Origin: an uncultured Actinomyces sp.
Lineage (GTDB): Bacteria; Actinomycetota; Actinomycetes; Actinomycetales; Actinomycetaceae
Assembly (NCBI GenBank): GCA_938030835.1
Contig: CALHID010000341.1
Location: 1 to 11,393, forward strand
DNA: 11,393 nt
Direction: 5' to 3'
The notes under the pieces were generated by a model that saw only the letters and a list, made by a program, of their open reading frames with translations, was not told the DNA's origin and did not search any database. Position numbers and translations under genes: made by a program. This document shows, in pieces, positions 1-6,523 of the stretch (position 1 is the stretch's first letter; every line of letters starts with the position of its first letter).

Positions 1-321
1 TGGGGCTTCTCGCGCGACGACGTCGAAGGCGTGTTCTTCCCGCAGTACATCGAGGGTGGCATCTTTGGTGTCTCCCCGTTCGAGTCAATCGATGTTCACG
101 GCGTCGGCACGGTTGTGGCCGAGGGCGTGCGTCGCGCACGTTCCACCAAGCCGAACATCAAGCTCGGTGTCTGTGGTGAGCACGGTGGCGATCCCGCATC
201 GATCCACTTCTTCCACAAGGTTGGACTCGACTACGTGTCCTGCTCGCCCTTCCGCGTGCCTGTCGCGCGTCTGGAAGCCGGCCGTGCAGCCGTTGAGGAT
301 CACACGGACATGACCGCGTGA
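1..321 (+). CDS. ppdK: Pyruvate phosphate dikinase, C-terminal end (partial)
   Basis: This is the last 106 residues of pyruvate, phosphate dikinase, which interconverts pyruvate + ATP + Pi and phosphoenolpyruvate + AMP + PPi in the cytoplasm. The reading frame is open from base 1, so the 5' part lies outside the window; an internal GTG at 31 is not a start. Seen: the CGEHGGDP motif, whose Cys (codon at 172-174) matches the catalytic cysteine of the PEP/pyruvate-binding barrel, followed by GLDYVSCSPFRVPVARLEA, the family's usual C-terminal signature. The related enzymes PpsA and PtsI share the barrel, but this exact ending is typical of the dikinase. The gene stops at TGA and a strong hairpin follows 36 bases later. 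The metabolic direction cannot be told from the sequence. Confidence 0.95.
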   Translation, partial: WGFSRDDVEGVFFPQYIEGGIFGVSPFESIDVHGVGTVVAEGVRRARSTKPNIKLGVCGEHGGDPASIHFFHKVGLDYVSCSPFRVPVARLEAGRAAVEDHTDMTA

Positions 322-357
322 GCGTCTGTAAGGACCGTTAAGCGCTGATATAGCGCG

Positions 358-387
358 GTGCCCCGCCAGCTTCGGCTGGCGGGGCAC
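358..387 (+). terminator. Hairpin terminator after ppdK
   Basis: A perfect 13-bp stem (358-370 with 375-387) closed by a TTCG tetraloop lies 36 bases after the dikinase stop. The following tract is T-poor (TTGCGTTT), so it may terminate weakly or need Rho. The minus-strand membrane gene ends at 456 and is transcribed towards it, so the hairpin may serve both genes. Confidence 0.75.
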
Positions 388-410
388 TTGCGTTTCCGGG
401 GCACTTGCGT
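381..410 (+). repeat. 13-bp direct repeat beside the terminator
   Basis: GGGGCACTTGCGT occurs at 381-393 and again at 398-410, the first copy overlapping the 3' arm of the terminator. It looks like a small local duplication. No function is suggested. Confidence 0.6.
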
Positions 411-455
411 GCGAACCGTCATGACACCCTATGGAGCCAAGAGATCGCCCGAGCG

Positions 456-1106
456 TCAGTAATTCTTGAATCCGCCTTTACCGGGTGGCGGCGGGAAAGC
501 GCCAGGTGCCGGGGTATGTGGAGCGGCTGGTGGCGAATAGGGTGACGTGGGCGGTGTATACGATGCCGTGGGCGGCGTATAGGGCGACGTGGGCGTGGGA
601 CTGCTGCTCTCGACAACCATTACATTGCCGTTGGTTAGCACGATGTTCGTGGGGGAGTGCAGCTGGGCCATAGTTGTTTGCCGTTTACGCCATGCAAAAA
701 CGGCAATGATCAGGGCAAGCACGATATAAATAGCGTGTTCGATCGTTGGATCATCTGCAAGGTTCGGTGCGACTTCTTCTAGTAGCTTCAGAACAAAAGT
801 CAGCATGAGGATCAGGCTTGATATGACCACGATCGGGAAACTGACAATCGCATAGATGCGTTGAGAGACCGAGTACAGCAGGTTATTGAGCTTGTGATAG
901 GCGAATCCGACAATAACCATTGCAAGAACGGCCCAAATGAAGTGTGCCTTTTCTGAGGATGTCAGCCATGCCATGTGGTCGCCTGTGAAAATACCGGTAA
1001 ACCCGATGACAAGCACATAGTCGGGAGAGAAGATCATCCACAGCAGTAATCTCATGTAGAAAAAGAGAACGACAATGATTGCGCAAATCAGCAGTGCGAA
1101 AACCAA
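456..1106 (-). CDS. Uncharacterised four-helix membrane protein with Pro-rich tail
   Basis: I do not recognise a family. The protein (about 216 residues) has four hydrophobic segments: one at the very N-terminus (FALLICAIIVVLFFY), one around AHFIWAVLAMVIVGFAY, one around IYAIVSFPIVVISSLILML and one around AIYIVLALIIAVFAW. Basic residues (RKRQ) then lead into a cytoplasmic-looking tail of about 70 residues. The last 48 of these are rich in Pro, Tyr, Thr and Ser with repeated YTPPT/YSPPA units, ending GKGGFKNY. Start choice: the frame stays open back to an ATG at 1331, but that ATG has no Shine-Dalgarno site and the extra 73 residues look non-coding. GAAGGA (1113-1118) is directly against an ATG at 1112 but lies 6 bases before a TTG at 1106, so I prefer TTG. 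The gene is convergent with ppdK. The part encoding the helices is AT-richer than the neighbours. Confidence 0.7.
   Translation of the reverse strand: MVFALLICAIIVVLFFYMRLLLWMIFSPDYVLVIGFTGIFTGDHMAWLTSSEKAHFIWAVLAMVIVGFAYHKLNNLLYSVSQRIYAIVSFPIVVISSLILMLTFVLKLLEEVAPNLADDPTIEHAIYIVLALIIAVFAWRKRQTTMAQLHSPTNIVLTNGNVMVVESSSPTPTSPYTPPTASYTPPTSPYSPPAAPHTPAPGAFPPPPGKGGFKNY
500..602 (-). repeat. Degenerate repeats encoding the Pro/Tyr-rich tail
   Basis: Imperfect units of about 18-24 bases encode YTPPTA, YTPPTS, YSPPAA and HTPAP in succession. On the plus strand the recurring core is GACGTGGGCG beside GTATA/GAATA. Such tracts can change length by replication slippage. Confidence 0.6.
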
Positions 1107-1112
1107 TACCAT

Positions 1113-1118
1113 TCCTTC
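1113..1118 (-). promoter_or_regulatory. Ribosome binding site deciding the membrane-protein start
   Basis: The minus strand reads GAAGGA here. Spacing is 0 to the ATG at 1112 and 6 to the in-frame TTG at 1106, which favours the TTG. Confidence 0.5.
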
Positions 1119-1303
1119 ATCGTAACCATGTGAAATTTGTGCTAGCTGATATCTTGCTGAGTGTAGAAATTGATGCCTGAACAATATTTGTTCTGTTGGT
1201 TTCGCTAACTTTTCGCGCGGCACTTTCCAATTTTTAATCGAAAAAATAAGACCTGACGAGTTGTCTGCTTCTCTAAAGTGGCGAATGATACAACTATGTA
1301 TCC

Positions 1304-1337
1304 GCACATAGGTGCAGATGTCACTGCACATAAGTGC
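1304..1337. promoter_or_regulatory. Twin palindromic operator-like sites
   Basis: GCACATAGGTGC (1304-1315) and GCACATAAGTGC (1326-1337) are two copies of GCAC-N4-GTGC whose centres are 22 bases apart, close to two helical turns. The second extends to TGCAC-N4-GTGCA (1325-1338). This is how two dimers of a repressor bind side by side. It is not the usual actinobacterial SOS box (GAAC-N4-GTTC). The regulator and the target gene (left or right) are unknown. Confidence 0.45.
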
Positions 1338-1462
1338 ACAAAGCTGGGTAGATCCTGCGCAATTTCTTTGGAATCACTTCTGACCTGCAGAAATGTGGTT
1401 TAGTTATCGATGTTCGCGTTTGGCAAATATGCAAATCTGTGAGCGGGAACACATTTATAAGC

Positions 1463-1491
1463 ATGAAACTCGAACACACCAGTCACATAAT
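1463..1491 (+). promoter_or_regulatory. Candidate promoter for the phosphodiesterase-transporter unit
   Basis: ATGAAA (1463-1468) and CATAAT (1486-1491) are separated by 17 bases, a fair match to the vegetative sigma -35 and -10 elements, and lie 78 bases before the start codon at 1570. TATAAG at 1456-1461 is a competing -10 with no good -35. Confidence 0.35.
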
Positions 1492-1569
1492 TAACAGCGG
1501 AGATCGGAGACTATTAGTCCCTGATCTTTAGGTTTTGTCCATCCTCGACAAGGAAGTCAGTGAACTTCT

Positions 1570-2304
1570 ATGGAACGTCGCATTTTTGCACACCGCGGTT
1601 TGAACCGTGTCGCACCCGAGAACAGTCTTGCAGCTTTTGAAAAGACTGCAGATGCTGGTCTCACCTGGATTGAGACTGACGTCGACATCCTTGGTGACGG
1701 TACTCCAATCGTCATCCACGACACGTCGCTTGATCGTACGACCAATCGCAGCGGGTCGTACTACGGCCTCGAGAAGGCAGATCTGGCATCGATTGATGCT
1801 GGTTCATGGTTCTCTCCGGAATTCGCCGGACAGCCCCTGCCCACCCTTGAGCAGCTGATCGAGCTCCTCAACCGCCGTGGACTGAATGCCAACATCGAGA
1901 TCAAGTCGAATGAGGCCGGTGGCGCCATGTCCATGCGCCTCATTGATTCGATTCTTGATGCGCTGACTGGACTCGACCCCGAACGAGAGGTTTTCTTCTC
2001 CTCCTTTAATCACGTGTTGCTGGCGAAGATTAAGGAACGCGCACCTCAGTACGAAGTGGGCTGCCTGTACGAGACTTGTGCTCTCTACGACGACTGGAAG
2101 TCCATGCTCGAGCTGGTTGGCGCGTCATACATTCACCCCGAGGACCGCGGTCTGACCAAGTCCAAGGTTGAGGCCTTCCGTGAGGCAGGCTTCGGTGTCA
2201 ACGTGTGGACCGTGAACTCGATTGATCGAGCACATGAGCTCTTCAATTGGGGCGCAACCGGTGTCTTCACCGATGTTGCGGACTCTTTTGCCCATCTTCA
2301 GTGA
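1570..2304 (+). CDS. ugpQ: Glycerophosphodiester phosphodiesterase (UgpQ-like)
   Basis: This enzyme hydrolyses glycerophosphodiesters (such as glycerophosphocholine or glycerophosphoglycerol) to glycerol 3-phosphate and the free alcohol. It has 244 residues, the usual size for a single GDPD TIM barrel. Visible active-site signatures: HRG at 8-10, PEN at 16-18, ETDVD at 35-39 (Glu35 and Asp37 as metal ligands), HD at 50-51 (His50 as the second catalytic histidine), NIEIK at 108-112, and the closing WTVNS...GVFTD typical of the family. There is no signal peptide, so it is cytoplasmic like UgpQ rather than secreted like GlpQ. AAGGAAG at 1550-1556 is 13 bases from the ATG, which is long, but no other in-frame start fits and the family usually begins a few residues before the HRG motif. 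An MFS transporter follows after 28 bases, suggesting uptake of the substrate. The symbol reflects type, not proven orthology. Confidence 0.9.
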   Translation: MERRIFAHRGLNRVAPENSLAAFEKTADAGLTWIETDVDILGDGTPIVIHDTSLDRTTNRSGSYYGLEKADLASIDAGSWFSPEFAGQPLPTLEQLIELLNRRGLNANIEIKSNEAGGAMSMRLIDSILDALTGLDPEREVFFSSFNHVLLAKIKERAPQYEVGCLYETCALYDDWKSMLELVGASYIHPEDRGLTKSKVEAFREAGFGVNVWTVNSIDRAHELFNWGATGVFTDVADSFAHLQ

Positions 2305-2332
2305 GTGAATCTCGAAAGGTAAATTCAACAAC

Positions 2333-3667
2333 ATGTCTGAAACCTCAGTAGGCACAAAGTCGCGCCTCCCTAAGTTCATGCAGAAGGGACGCCTAGGCGG
2401 CTTCCTCACTGTCGTGCTGACCGGCCAGCTGGTCTACGTCTCCTTCGAGGCGTTCAAGGGATCTCTGCTGATCCCCGTGACCAATGCTCTTGGCATCACG
2501 GTCGCCGACTTCGGTACCATCATGGGCTGGCTCGGCATCGCCATGTTCATGTACGTGCCCGCCGGCTGGGTGAACAACCGTTTCCCCATCCGTAACATTC
2601 TGATCTGCTTCGCCTCGTGGCGACTGCTGACCTTCCTGTTCCTGTGGCTCTCCCCGGTCTTGGGCTACCACCTGAACATCAAGATGCTTGTTGGCATTGC
2701 AATTACGTGGGCAATTTGGGACGCCATCGGTTGGCCCGCCGTCGTCAACGGCGTTGCCTTCATGGCATCTGACTCTGACTCCAAGGGCCGTGGCCTCGCA
2801 ATGGGCCTCCTCGAGTCGATCCGTCGTGGCGTTGAGTTCTGCATGAACCTCATCATCATCGGCTGCATGGCCATTTTCCCGACCCACGCAAACGGCATCA
2901 TGATCGGCTTCGGTCTTGCTTACTCGCTGCTGCTGATCCCGAACATCATCGCCATCCTGCGCTTCGTTCCCGCCAACGCTGTTGCCGAGTCCGAAGGCCA
3001 CACCAAGAACACCGCAGCTCTCATGGGTCTGCTCAAGGTTCTGGCACAGCCCGGTGTTTGGTTCGCAGGTATCGCCGGCATGTGTGTTTACTGGTGCTAC
3101 GTCAACCTGATCTACTCCTCGGCTCCTTACCTGAAGCTGGTCTTCCACGCATCTGACGCTGCCTCTGGTGCATTCGGTATCTTCTCCACCGGTTTCGTTG
3201 GCATCATCGCCGGCTTGGTTGCAGGGATGCTCGCTGACTACGTCTTCAAGTCCTCGACCACCATGGTTGCAGTCGCTCTGACCGTTATCGCCATCGGCGT
3301 TGGCCTGGTCTACCTGCTGCCCGCATCCGACTCGATGATGTGGCCTGCAATGATCCTGCTGGTCGTCATGGCATTCGGTGTCTTCCTTGGTAAGTCCGTG
3401 CTGCTTGCTCCTATCGCTGAGCTGCACCTGCCCGAGGAAATCAACGGCTCCGCAATGTCGGTCGGTTCCTTCCTGGTCTACGCCTCCATCCTTTGGGGCA
3501 ACCCGACCACCGCTGGAATCATCACCGCTCACGAGGCCAACCCCTACGATGGCTACCGCATCATCTTCCTGATCACGCTCTGCGTGGCAGTTGTTGGTGC
3601 TGCTTGCGCCTACGCACTGGTGTTCTCGAACCGTCGCAAGAAGGCTCTGAGCGCCGAGGTTGAGTGA
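2333..3667 (+). CDS. MFS transporter, 12 helices, paired with GDPD
   Basis: This is a major facilitator superfamily permease of 444 residues with about 12 hydrophobic segments in two halves. A hydrophilic central loop at about 212-230 separates the halves. Loop motif A is degenerate: GWVNNRFPIRN at 78-88 stands in for the usual GxxxDRxGRR, and GMLADYVFKSS at 298-308 is the equivalent in the second half. The overall look is that of YihN/YqcE-type and organophosphate-type carriers rather than drug exporters. It is 28 bases after the phosphodiesterase, with GAAAGG (2314-2319) 13 bases before ATG, and is followed by a strong terminator, so the two genes form one transcript. The natural inference is import of a glycerophosphodiester or export/import of its product. 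The substrate cannot be read from the sequence. The long antisense frame across this gene is a codon-bias shadow. Confidence 0.88.
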   Translation: MSETSVGTKSRLPKFMQKGRLGGFLTVVLTGQLVYVSFEAFKGSLLIPVTNALGITVADFGTIMGWLGIAMFMYVPAGWVNNRFPIRNILICFASWRLLTFLFLWLSPVLGYHLNIKMLVGIAITWAIWDAIGWPAVVNGVAFMASDSDSKGRGLAMGLLESIRRGVEFCMNLIIIGCMAIFPTHANGIMIGFGLAYSLLLIPNIIAILRFVPANAVAESEGHTKNTAALMGLLKVLAQPGVWFAGIAGMCVYWCYVNLIYSSAPYLKLVFHASDAASGAFGIFSTGFVGIIAGLVAGMLADYVFKSSTTMVAVALTVIAIGVGLVYLLPASDSMMWPAMILLVVMAFGVFLGKSVLLAPIAELHLPEEINGSAMSVGSFLVYASILWGNPTTAGIITAHEANPYDGYRIIFLITLCVAVVGAACAYALVFSNRRKKALSAEVE

Positions 3668-3729
3668 TCCTTTCACGGATACTCTCCACTGAATCCAATT
3701 CAGTTGGCCTCTCAGGCTGAACTGACTGA

Positions 3730-3792
3730 GGCGGGTCCTCATCGTCCCAGGTACTTCGGTACCGAACCTAGACGATGAGGACCCGCCTTTTA
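3730..3792 (+). terminator. Strong intrinsic terminator of the GDPD-MFS unit
   Basis: A perfect 18-bp stem (3730-3747 with 3772-3789) is followed by TTTT. The 24-base loop contains its own small hairpin, GGTAC-TTCG-GTACC (3751-3764). It lies 63 bases after the transporter stop. A smaller CTGAAT-CCA-ATTCAG hairpin (3689-3703) precedes it. Confidence 0.9.
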
Positions 3793-3944
3793 CATGTCTG
3801 CAAGCCCTTGCTTCTCCCATCATCACTCTCAACTTCTCCGGCCCGTCTTCGTCCACGCCTCGGCGTGATTGTGGAACAATAAGACCAGATCGCATCTACC
3901 ATTCATCAACACATCTAGCATCAGCGCGAGGGGTTGGAAGCTTC

Positions 3945-5192
3945 ATGGCTCTCTTTGAATTCGACGAGGGGCGTTTGATCCCTGCCCAATTCGGCCGCTC
4001 AGTATCCGATGGTTTGACCCCCGAAATCGTTGATGCCGTATGTAATCAGGTGCTCGAGATCGTTTCGCGCCCACTTTTCCCCATCACTTGGCGAGATATT
4101 TCCCCCTTTGAAGGTTCGGCCTTCGTCGATGGCTCCGCAGAGGATGAGGCTCCTCGCTTGACCGCCCTTGATCCTTCGGGTCAAGTTGTTTCGGTCGAGA
4201 TTCTTGATTTCCTTGACTCAGATACACTGATTCAATCCCTTTCGCGCCTTGCTGGAACCGCCGCGCTGTCGTGGTCGGATCTGGCTCGTGAATATCCCGG
4301 AGGCGTTGCAGCTTTCAAGTCCGGGTGGATTCAGTTCCGCGATTCAATGCCGCCCTCGCCCGGTGCGGGGCCGCGTCTGGTTATGGTTGTTGGCCGCATT
4401 GATCCCGCAGTTCGTCCGGCGCTTGAAGTCCTGGCTGCTTCCGGTGTTGAGGTTCATGAAATGAGCCTTCGCGAAATGAGCAATGGGCGTTCTTTCCTTG
4501 AAGTTCATGCTGTGGGCCCGCGCACCTACGCGCACGCTCCTCACCTGCTGGCTGGGCGCTCTGACGATGTCCCTGCGATCGCCTCGTCAATTCGCGAGGT
4601 GGCCGCTCCCGTGACCATTGAGTCCTCCGCGGGCGTTGACTTAGTTTCCCCCGAACCGGCTACCGAGGCCGAGGCCTTGGTTCCCGAAGAGGACGACTAC
4701 CTTCCCGAGGATGAAGAGTTCGTTCAACAGGCCGTAGATGCTGAAGCATTAGAGCCGGAGGCTCACGAAACGGAAACCGAATACGCCTTTGAAGGAAGCG
4801 ATTCGCATCATCATGCCGCTCCAGTCGAGATGGAAAACGGTGATGGCGAATTAGAAGAAGAGGAAAGCGAAGAGGTCCGCGCTGCTCGTGAAGCGGGGAT
4901 CCCCGTCCTCTCGCGTGATGCGGCTGCCCTGCGTGTCCTTGGGCAGATTATTGCCGAGGATGTTCCCGCAATTATCGTTGACGTACCCCAGGCAGAATGT
5001 GAATTTACGGCTGATGGCCTCTTCCGATCGGGTGAAGAGAGCTGGGATGATCCGCAGGATGCTCTTGCTTTCTTTGGTATTTCTGGCAACGGCTGGACGT
5101 TGTGGCACCTAGGCGGGGAAGAAGGCCCGACCTTGGGTGAATCCCTGGCAGAGGTCAACCGCGAAATCATTCGCGAGTACTCACGCGATTAG
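3945..5192 (+). CDS. Uncharacterised protein with acidic linker and RAMA-like C-terminal domain
   Basis: No firm family is known to me. Three parts are visible. Residues 1-190 form an alpha/beta region with a hydrophobic strand ending VVSVEIL (81-87) and a later strand PRLVMVVGRIDP (143-154). The order of elements recalls PD-(D/E)xK nuclease folds, with Asp76 and Glu85 in the expected places but Leu87 where the catalytic Lys would be, so the domain may be inactive. Residues 222-312 are an acidic, low-complexity linker with runs of Glu and Asp and a short HHH. Residues 316-415 end in DGLFRSG...DALAFFGISGNGWTLWHL; the GNGWTLW core (381-387) resembles RAMA or DUF4357 domains, small modules often attached to restriction-modification and DNA-binding proteins. 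GGAAG (3936-3940) is 4 bases before ATG. There is no signal peptide or membrane helix. A DNA-related role is inference only. Confidence 0.75.
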   Translation: MALFEFDEGRLIPAQFGRSVSDGLTPEIVDAVCNQVLEIVSRPLFPITWRDISPFEGSAFVDGSAEDEAPRLTALDPSGQVVSVEILDFLDSDTLIQSLSRLAGTAALSWSDLAREYPGGVAAFKSGWIQFRDSMPPSPGAGPRLVMVVGRIDPAVRPALEVLAASGVEVHEMSLREMSNGRSFLEVHAVGPRTYAHAPHLLAGRSDDVPAIASSIREVAAPVTIESSAGVDLVSPEPATEAEALVPEEDDYLPEDEEFVQQAVDAEALEPEAHETETEYAFEGSDSHHHAAPVEMENGDGELEEEESEEVRAAREAGIPVLSRDAAALRVLGQIIAEDVPAIIVDVPQAECEFTADGLFRSGEESWDDPQDALAFFGISGNGWTLWHLGGEEGPTLGESLAEVNREIIREYSRD

Positions 5193-6310
5193 ATAAACGC
5201 CTTAATCCAGCGATCCATTGTTTCGTAGACCTGCGCGCGCACCTGAGGGTCAGAGAGCAGCAGGTCGTGCTTGCCTGGGAAACTGGCAATGGTAACCAGC
5301 GGTCCTAAGCGTGACGAACGCTCCAAGATGACCTCGCGATCTAAGACGACGTCACTTGAAAAAGTTTCTGGCGTGAATTCTTCGCTGAAGAAGCTTGACG
5401 TCGACATCATTGAAAGCACAGGAATATCCAACTTGACCGAAGTCGCAACGGAGTCGTGGCCTTCAAGGATCGCCTCAAGCCAGGCTGCGTAAACGGGGTA
5501 GGAGCCGGGACGCTTCCACTCCAGCGCGTAATCCCATCCCGCAACAGCGGGATCGTCGGCGTAGGCCTCGAGAGACTCCGGTAGGGGGGCCTCCAGCGAA
5601 TTCCATCCCTCGTGAAGCGAACGCGCGTAGTTATCTGGACCGCCGCCGCCTCCTGGAACTGCCCACATCGGATTTCGAGACGCAATGCGTTCAAGAATCG
5701 GAGCCATGGTTGAACGCATGGAAGCCATCGTCTGCATTTCAAGCCACGCAGAATTCAAGATCAGGCCATCGATCGCGCCGGGATGGCGGTTGGCCCACAG
5801 CGTTGCAAGCAGCCCGCCCGTTGAATGACCCATAAGAACAAGCGGAAGATCGGGGTAATCATCGCGGATCAGATCCAGAGCTTCACCGAGCTCCTCATCG
5901 TACAGACTGAGGTTCGAAATGAATCCCATGCGCTGGCCGGGGCGTAGCGAACGACCGTACCTGCGTAGATCGATCGCGTAGAAGGCCCCTGCACAGTCGG
6001 CAATATTTTCGGCCAACTCGCGCTGGAAGAAGTAGTCGTTGCGACCGTGAATGTACAGGGTAATAAAACGAGGGGAGGGGGAAGACGCCGCGTGACCTTG
6101 GTAACGAACCAAAGTTGCAACAACAGGCCCTGCGTCATCATCCATGAGGGGGATGGTGCGTGATTCGTAGCCCTCGCCCAGGACATCCCGTCGCCACTGG
6201 CCAACGGGGGCTGGGCCTTCTTCTCCCCAGGGGGCCAGCACGGCCTCGTCGACGAGGCCGTTGAAGCCATCGGTGCTGCTTGGGGATTCGGGGAGCTCGG
6301 TTTCGTCCAC
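5189..6310 (-). CDS. Alpha/beta hydrolase, lysophospholipase-like
   Basis: A cytoplasmic serine hydrolase of the alpha/beta fold, probably an esterase or monoacylglycerol/lysophospholipase-type lipase (Hydrolase_4 group). Numbered from the GTG start (373 residues): HGR at 88-90 forms the oxyanion region, DLRRYGRS follows at 114-121, the nucleophile elbow GHSTGG is 161-166 (Ser163), and the general base is His348 in FPGKHD. The acid is probably Asp320 or Asp324. A lid region around 190-290 includes a run of five glycines. Start choice: an ATG at 6340 has no Shine-Dalgarno site, while GTG at 6310 has AGGAG 8 bases upstream, so the shorter form is preferred. The stop overlaps the stop of the converging 415-residue gene by 4 bases. 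The substrate is not determined. Confidence 0.85.
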   Translation of the reverse strand: MDETELPESPSSTDGFNGLVDEAVLAPWGEEGPAPVGQWRRDVLGEGYESRTIPLMDDDAGPVVATLVRYQGHAASSPSPRFITLYIHGRNDYFFQRELAENIADCAGAFYAIDLRRYGRSLRPGQRMGFISNLSLYDEELGEALDLIRDDYPDLPLVLMGHSTGGLLATLWANRHPGAIDGLILNSAWLEMQTMASMRSTMAPILERIASRNPMWAVPGGGGGPDNYARSLHEGWNSLEAPLPESLEAYADDPAVAGWDYALEWKRPGSYPVYAAWLEAILEGHDSVATSVKLDIPVLSMMSTSSFFSEEFTPETFSSDVVLDREVILERSSRLGPLVTIASFPGKHDLLLSDPQVRAQVYETMDRWIKAFI

Positions 6311-6318
6311 TGTACTCA

Positions 6319-6323
6319 CTCCT
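6319..6323 (-). promoter_or_regulatory. Ribosome binding site deciding the hydrolase start
   Basis: AGGAG on the minus strand lies 8 bases before GTG at 6310. The upstream ATG at 6340 is preceded only by AT-rich sequence. Confidence 0.65.
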
Positions 6324-6384
6324 GTGTTGGGGGTCTGCATTGATTTTATGTGGATTTTCGCGTGAAAGATATCGTTATTTGGGG

Positions 6385-6402
6385 CAAATGTTACAAATGT
6401 TG
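6385..6402 (+). promoter_or_regulatory. Tandem 9-bp repeats upstream of the NlpC/P60 gene
   Basis: CAAATGTTA (6385-6393) is followed at once by CAAATGTTG (6394-6402), and a further related CGAATGTTG lies at 6440-6448. Tandem repeats of about one helical turn are the usual target of OmpR-type response regulators. MtrA, which controls cell-wall hydrolase genes in actinobacteria, is one such regulator, but the link is inference. The sites lie about 120-140 bases before the start codon and also close to the divergent hydrolase start. Confidence 0.35.
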
Positions 6403-6523
6403 CGATCGTGATTTCTGTGGCTTCGGTTAAACGTTGTTGCGAATGTTGCCTAAGTGAACTACTCTCGAATGCTGTATATGACGACGCACGCCCTTATCCC
6501 GGCGTACAACGACAGGTGGACCA

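Larger units (their letters stand above)
1119..1569. other. AT-rich intergenic region between divergent genes
   Basis: About 450 bases separate the divergent membrane-protein and phosphodiesterase genes. I see no convincing gene here. The only long frame is the upstream extension of the membrane protein up to 1331, which lacks a ribosome site. The stretch is visibly AT-richer than the rest of the window and contains two identical-type palindromes (1304-1337), a lac-operator-like sequence (1438-1453) and a plausible promoter for the rightward genes (1463-1491). Confidence 0.6.

Noticed and set aside
1113..1331. N-terminal 73-residue extension of the membrane protein
   Set aside because: No ribosome site at the ATG, which also falls inside a palindrome; the residues show no domain. 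A good GAAGGA site lies further in. Not fully excluded, because the frame has no stop.
2393..3895. A 500-codon open frame on the minus strand across the MFS gene and its terminator
   Set aside because: It mirrors the codon bias of the transporter, its product is rich in Asp, Gly and His with no fold or hydrophobic pattern, it runs through a strong terminator hairpin, and the sense frame is a clear MFS protein.
6311..6523. c-di-AMP (ydaO-type) riboswitch before the NlpC/P60 gene
   Set aside because: Such riboswitches often precede actinobacterial wall-hydrolase genes, but the conserved G-rich core segments are not visible in these 213 bases.
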